Positions 60,236 to 64,000 of a stretch of 64,000 bases of DNA are shown here, one piece after another. Each line of letters begins with the position of its first letter. Position 1 is the first letter of the stretch. The notes under the pieces were generated by a model. That model saw nothing but the letters and a program-made list of their open reading frames with translations. It ran no database searches and was not told the origin of the DNA. The translations under genes and the position numbers were made by a program. The stretch is from Syntrophales bacterium (lineage in GTDB: Bacteria > Desulfobacterota > Syntrophia > Syntrophales > UBA5619): contig JALNYO010000006.1 of NCBI GenBank assembly GCA_023229765.1, positions 1 to 64,000 on the forward strand, written 5' to 3'.

Positions 60236-60260
60236 GAAAAGCGAAGCTTAATGTTTATAA
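60236..60260. repeat. short repeat GCGAAGCTTAATGTTTATAA
   Basis: Present with slight changes at 61356-61380 (same direction), and inverted at 61444-61467 and 62681-62704. The two outer copies bracket pgeF and rluD. The remainder of 60178-60475 has no gene that I can support. Confidence 0.7.
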
Positions 60261-60475
60261 AGCGCTTTCGATCTCTTTTCGGTTCTTTCCATCAAAATAA
60301 CTTAGATTTTATAGAAAACGATTTATATAAGAAGTGCACCGAAATATTACGAATCCCTGTTTGATAGTTTGATAAATGGAATTTATTTTAAGGGAGGAGC
60401 AACGCTTGCTTCTCTGATTTTGTGATAGGCTATACCGAAACATTCCCGACTGTCAAGCATTTTTTATTGCAGCGT

Positions 60476-61273
60476 TCAATTAATCATAATGAGGCTGAGC
60501 TGCCGGCCTTCGTCTTTTCCCTGGGCGGTGCGATGAGAAAAAAACAACTCCCGCCGGCAGGCTGTGCACATGTCGGCAGCCAGGATATTATTTTCGGAAA
60601 TGCCCGCTTCCCGGAGCTGAATGCGATTGGCCAGAGAAATATCAAACATCCAGCGTTCCTTTCCCTCGCACTTGTGAAAAAACATATCCGCTTTCGTCCT
60701 GTCGGCAAACGCGTCAAAGACCGGGGCATCCACCTCGTAACAGCAGGAACCGATTGCCGGCCCGATAAGGACGGTAATATCCTCTCTGCGGGAGGAAAAA
60801 TGCCGGCAGAATACGCCAATCATTTTCGCCGCTATGCCGAGCGCCGTTCCCCTCCAACCGGCATGGGCCGCCCCCGCTACCCGGAGACGGCGGTCCAAAA
60901 AGAGCAGCGGAACGCAATCGGCTGTTTTTATGCACAGGGCAATCCCCGGGCGGGCGGTGACAAACCCGTCACACTCCGGCATGGATAGCGGCAGTGATTC
61001 ATTGATGCCTATCTCGACTATTCGGTCACCGTGAATCTGCCTTGCCATGACCAGCCCGTTTTCGGGTATTGCCAACGCCCGTTTGATAAGGCCCAGATTC
61101 TCACTGACGTTCTCTTGTTTGTCGCCGACCAGCTCGCCTACATTGAGGCTGGAAAATTCCCCGCTGCTGACGCCATCATGCCGGGTGCAGAAGGCATGGG
61201 TTACAAATTCAAGCCCGGAAAGTTCTTCGGCTTCCAAATACTCGACCTGACCCTTCTTCACTAAACGAAACAT
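60476..61273 (-). CDS. pgeF: PgeF/YfiH-family multicopper-oxidase-like protein
   Basis: A 265-residue protein of the YlmD/YfiH (laccase-like) family. LCIKTADCVPLLFLD and VAGAAHAGWRGTALGIAAK carry the metal-binding Cys and His residues; MARQIHGDRIVEI and IGPAIGSCCYEVD are typical. The E. coli homologue edits peptidoglycan peptide mistakes (wrong amino acid in position 1); others show purine nucleoside activity. The direct function here is inferred. GAGGGAG lies before the ATG. It is flanked by short repeats. Confidence 0.9.
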   Translation of the reverse strand: MFRLVKKGQVEYLEAEELSGLEFVTHAFCTRHDGVSSGEFSSLNVGELVGDKQENVSENLGLIKRALAIPENGLVMARQIHGDRIVEIGINESLPLSMPECDGFVTARPGIALCIKTADCVPLLFLDRRLRVAGAAHAGWRGTALGIAAKMIGVFCRHFSSRREDITVLIGPAIGSCCYEVDAPVFDAFADRTKADMFFHKCEGKERWMFDISLANRIQLREAGISENNILAADMCTACRRELFFSHRTAQGKDEGRQLSLIMIN

Positions 61274-61303
61274 TCTCCCTCTTCCGCTGCCGTCATATAA
61301 TTA

Positions 61304-61496
61304 GAGGTAATTGCAAAACTCCCCATTCTTGTCATTCCCGCAACGATTCTGAGCGGGAAAACGAAGTTTAATGTTCATAATCTGGTTCTAACAGCTTGAA
61401 AAACCATATTCGTCCCCGAATGCTGTTATCGGGGATAGAGACATTATGAACATTAAGCTTCGCTTTCGGGAATGACAAATGGTTTTGCAATTGCCT
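61304..61496. repeat. inverted-repeat element, copy 3, enlarged to 193 bases
   Basis: The ends are identical to copy 2 (GAGGTAATTGCAAAAC; GTTTTGCAATTGCCTC), and the core matches it almost base for base. There are 61 extra bases: AACGAAGTTTAATGTTCATAA after GAGCGGGAA, an added GTCCCCGAATGCTGTTATCGG region, and ATGAACATTAAGCTTCGCTTT near the right end, which is inverted relative to the first addition. The element lies between rluD (stop 61504) and pgeF. Confidence 0.88.
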
Positions 61497-61503
61497 CATT
61501 ATT

Positions 61504-62538
61504 CTAAACAATTGCAGCTTGCGATAATGCGGTTTTTTCTGTCTGTTTTCTGAGGAAGACGCAAAGCTCCTCCATATCTTCCGGCAGCGGGGAGAAAAAC
61601 TCCATCTTTGCTCCGATCGCCGGATGGCAAAACGAGAGGCGCCAGGCATGGAGCGCCTGACGGGGAAATATTTTCAGCAACCGGCGGACGGCCGCATCCT
61701 TGACGGCGTTGCTCCTCCCCGGCTTGCCATATACAGGGTCCCCGACGACCGGATAGCCGAGATCGGCAAGATGCACCCGGATCTGGTGGGTACGGCCGGT
61801 TTCGATATCGACCTCCAAAAGGGCGGCCGCCCCGTAACGTTCGCGAACCCGCCAGATGGTAATGGCGGAACGGCCCCGCTTGCTTTTGGTGGACATTTTT
61901 TTACGGTCCGACGGGTGCCGCCCGACCGCCGCTTCAATTCTTCCCGTTTCGGCATGCGGCAGACCGTAAACAACCGCCTGATAGGTTTTTTTTACCTCGT
62001 GGCGCTTGAACTGGCTGGCCAGTCCCAGATGGGCTTCATCCGATTTTGCCGCCACAATCAACCCGGAGGTGTCTTTGTCGAGGCGATGCACAATACCCGG
62101 GCGAAGCACCCCGCCGATCCCGGAAAGATCATGGCAATGGAAAAGCAGGGCGTTTACGAGGGTGCCTCCGTAATGACCGGCCGCCGGATGGACAACCATG
62201 CCCGCGGGTTTGTCAATCACGATCAGCGACGCGTCTTCGTAAACCACGACCAGAGGAATATCCTCCGGCAGGGCCGCTAAATAAGGTTTGGCTTCGGGAA
62301 AGTCGATCACAACCTCGGACCCGGCCTTCAGCTTCTGACCGGCACGGCAAGGGCGGCCCCCCACAAGCGCCTTTCCCTCGGCGATCAGCTTCGCAATTCT
62401 GGTGCGCGTTACCCCCGGCTCCCGGCTGACAAGCAGCAGATCGAGGCGAACCCCCTCCTCTTCCGGCAACACAAGAAAGCGGGCTCGTCCTGGTTTTTCA
62501 CCGGCAAGCAAAGCTTCATGTTCATGAAATTCGTGCAT
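61504..62538 (-). CDS. rluD: RluD-family 23S rRNA pseudouridine synthase
   Basis: A 344-residue enzyme with an N-terminal S4 domain (~30-90; GVRLDLLLVSREPGVTRTRI) and the pseudouridine synthase domain (IVHRLDKDTSGLIVAAKSD, with the catalytic Asp in RLD; ETGRTHQIRVHLADLGYPVV). RluD acts on the 23S helix 69 loop; with no tool to separate it from RluC, RluD is chosen by S4 layout and length. No good ribosome site precedes the ATG at 62538, so the true start could be a few codons further in. Confidence 0.88.
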   Translation of the reverse strand: MHEFHEHEALLAGEKPGRARFLVLPEEEGVRLDLLLVSREPGVTRTRIAKLIAEGKALVGGRPCRAGQKLKAGSEVVIDFPEAKPYLAALPEDIPLVVVYEDASLIVIDKPAGMVVHPAAGHYGGTLVNALLFHCHDLSGIGGVLRPGIVHRLDKDTSGLIVAAKSDEAHLGLASQFKRHEVKKTYQAVVYGLPHAETGRIEAAVGRHPSDRKKMSTKSKRGRSAITIWRVRERYGAAALLEVDIETGRTHQIRVHLADLGYPVVGDPVYGKPGRSNAVKDAAVRRLLKIFPRQALHAWRLSFCHPAIGAKMEFFSPLPEDMEELCVFLRKQTEKTALSQAAIV

Positions 62539-62680
62539 AACTTGTTTACTTAGAATGGTTTATTTGTAACTACTCAGGTTGCTTAGACTGTAGTCTGTTA
62601 TGACTGCGCAAAGAACGAATCAATGACCCCAACACCTTTTCAGCCTATAAAAGTTTTGAATCATAGCCGATAAAACTGTT

Positions 62681-62704
62681 TTATGAACATTAAGCTGCGC
62701 TTTC
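62681..62704. repeat. short repeat TTATGAACATTAAGCTGCGC
   Basis: Fourth copy of the short repeat family described at 60236, inverted relative to it. It lies in the rluD-selA gap (62539-62728), which has no gene. Confidence 0.7.
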
Positions 62705-62728
62705 ATCCGTCTTTGTGACGGTGCGCCG

Positions 62729-64000
62729 TCAGGGATGTTTCATCGGCTGCTTCCCTGATAAAGCATCCAGAACCTCCCGCAGCGCCTCACGAATCTCGTT
62801 GAAATCCTCCTCCCACAGGGTTCGGGGATCCAGCAGCACCTGATCGTCGGCGACACGGACAATCACCGGCGGATCGCACTGCCGAAGCCCCCGTTCAATC
62901 TCGGCTGCCGAACCGAAGTCTGATCTGATACCGACCAGCGCCGTCTCTATTCCCTGAGTCGGCAGAGATCCCCCTCCCGCCATAGAAAATCCATTTACAA
63001 GCTTGACTTCCACTCCCTCGGATAAATGCCGCCGGAGCAGGGAGCGCAGTTTTTTCGCCCGCTTTTCGACAGAAGCCAGGGATTCGGTCAGGGCATGCAG
63101 AACCGGGATGTCGGCAATGGCCCCGGCGGGTCGGAGGTATTGGACCAGCGTTCCCTCCAGGGCGGCAAGGGTCAGCTTGTCTATCCTGAGAGCGCGATTA
63201 AGGGGATTTTTCGCAATCTTCTCCAGGAATTTCCTCTTTCCCAGAATGATACCCGCCTGTGGACCGCCAAGGAGCTTGTCGCCGCTGAAGGTCACCACAT
63301 CCACACCGGCATCAAGGCTGTCGCGCACCGTCGGCTCCCGTTTTAAACCGTAATGGTCCAATTCACTGAAACAGCCGCTTCCCAAATCCTCCACGACGGG
63401 AATGCCATGCTTTTTCCCCATTTCCACGAGCTGGCCGCGCTCTGCCTCCTCGGTAAAGCCGACGATCAGAAAGTTGCTGGTGTGAACCTTCAAGAGCAGC
63501 CCCGTATCCGGGCAGACGGCCCTTTCGTAATCGGCAATTCGGGTGCGGTTCGTCGTTCCCACCTCCACGAGACGGGCGCCGCTTTTTTCCATAACATCGG
63601 GAATGCGGAACTCGCCACCGATTTCGATCAGCTCACCACGAGAAACAATCGCCTCCCGGTTCATGGCAAGGCTGTTCAAAACCAGCATCACCGCGGCGGC
63701 ATTGTTGTTGACAACAAGGGCATCCTCCGCCCCGCAGAGCGCGCACAAAAGCCCCTTGACATTGTCATAGCGGATGCCCCGCTCACCCTTTTCAAGGTTG
63801 TATTCAAGGTTGGAGTAGCCGGAGGCGACCTCGATAACCCGCTCCATCGCCTCCCGGCAGAGGGGCGCCCGGCCGAGATTCGTGTGCAGAATAACCCCCG
63901 TCGCGTTGATCACCCGGCGCAGACGGAAGGCGCGATATCCCGCGATCATCTTCAGCGCCTGATCCGCCGCCTCACCCGGGGTCGGCAGCGGGCGCAACTC
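62729..64000 (-). CDS. selA: L-seryl-tRNA(Sec) selenium transferase, N-terminal end outside window
   Basis: A PLP enzyme that converts seryl-tRNA(Sec) to selenocysteinyl-tRNA(Sec). The frame is open to the right edge; the family is about 460 residues, so roughly 40 N-terminal residues are missing. RRVINATGVILHTNLGRAPL, ALVVNNNAAAVMLVLNSLA and DVVTFSGDKLLGGPQAGIIL (with the PLP-binding Lys) are characteristic. GGSLPTQGIETALVGI is the C-terminal motif. Its presence implies that the organism makes selenoproteins; selB, selC and selD were not seen in the window. Confidence 0.96.
   Translation of the reverse strand, partial: ELRPLPTPGEAADQALKMIAGYRAFRLRRVINATGVILHTNLGRAPLCREAMERVIEVASGYSNLEYNLEKGERGIRYDNVKGLLCALCGAEDALVVNNNAAAVMLVLNSLAMNREAIVSRGELIEIGGEFRIPDVMEKSGARLVEVGTTNRTRIADYERAVCPDTGLLLKVHTSNFLIVGFTEEAERGQLVEMGKKHGIPVVEDLGSGCFSELDHYGLKREPTVRDSLDAGVDVVTFSGDKLLGGPQAGIILGKRKFLEKIAKNPLNRALRIDKLTLAALEGTLVQYLRPAGAIADIPVLHALTESLASVEKRAKKLRSLLRRHLSEGVEVKLVNGFSMAGGGSLPTQGIETALVGIRSDFGSAAEIERGLRQCDPPVIVRVADDQVLLDPRTLWEEDFNEIREALREVLDALSGKQPMKHP

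Overview
The window looks like a chromosome segment of a deltaproteobacterium (Thermodesulfobacteriota), probably close to the Syntrophales. This is inferred from the gene order rimP-nusA-infB-rbfA-nrnA-truB-rpsO-pnp-M16 peptidase-dut, a complete pilMNOPQ set, a DUF39-type homocysteine biosynthesis gene as in sulfate reducers and methanogens, an acyl-CoA dehydrogenase, selA, and dispersed repeats of the ATTCCCGC...GCGGGAAT and GGGGACAG/GGGGTCAGAG types. No 16S rRNA or other decisive marker is present.

Region 1 (1-22 kb) is an accessory, surface-protein region. It holds the end of a subtilisin-like protease with a dockerin-like tail, a 1541-residue Ig/FN3-type protein ending in a CFI-box anchor-like segment, a 521-residue protein with two C-terminal twin modules, a 1024-residue protein that starts with a cohesin-like domain, an STN-domain protein, a 135-residue 'mini-dockerin' and a 2294-residue multidomain protein that ends in a dockerin-like module. 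Two toxin-antitoxin modules (AbiEi/AbiEii and HEPN/MNT) sit among them, each bracketed by short GGGGACAG palindromes. A decayed AAA/DUF4143 ATPase gene lies near 21.6 kb. The most interesting hypothesis here is a non-cellulosomal cohesin-dockerin surface assembly.

Region 2 (22-34 kb) holds a 1961-residue FN3/Big_1 lipoprotein, a small FN3 lipoprotein, a Sel1-repeat lipoprotein and the type IV pilus alignment and secretin genes pilM, pilN, pilO, pilP and pilQ. The first four pil genes are coupled by 4-base overlaps. All genes read on the minus strand, so pilus assembly genes lead into surface and adhesion-like genes.

Region 3 (34-48.5 kb) is core: ftsB-like, DUF39, dut, M16 peptidase, pnp, rpsO, truB, nrnA, rbfA, infB, nusA and rimP (translation initiation, ribosome maturation and RNA turnover), then pcnB, whose strong terminator separates it from rimP.

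Region 4 (48.9-51.7 kb) is the only plus-strand stretch besides the left edge. It has an OmpA-family protein with three calcium-type TSP3 repeats and an acyl-CoA dehydrogenase, facing a tRNA-Gly(CCC).

Region 5 (51.8-64 kb) is again core and on the minus strand: panE, panB, hisD, murA, prmC, prfA, rpmE, rho, pgeF, rluD and the 3' part of selA. A 132-base inverted-repeat element occurs three times in the window. One copy supplies the last 22 codons and the stop of the M16 peptidase gene, and another has been enlarged to 193 bases.

Many start codons were moved inward from the longest frame, because a Shine-Dalgarno sequence, a terminator or a repeat lies inside the apparent N-terminus.
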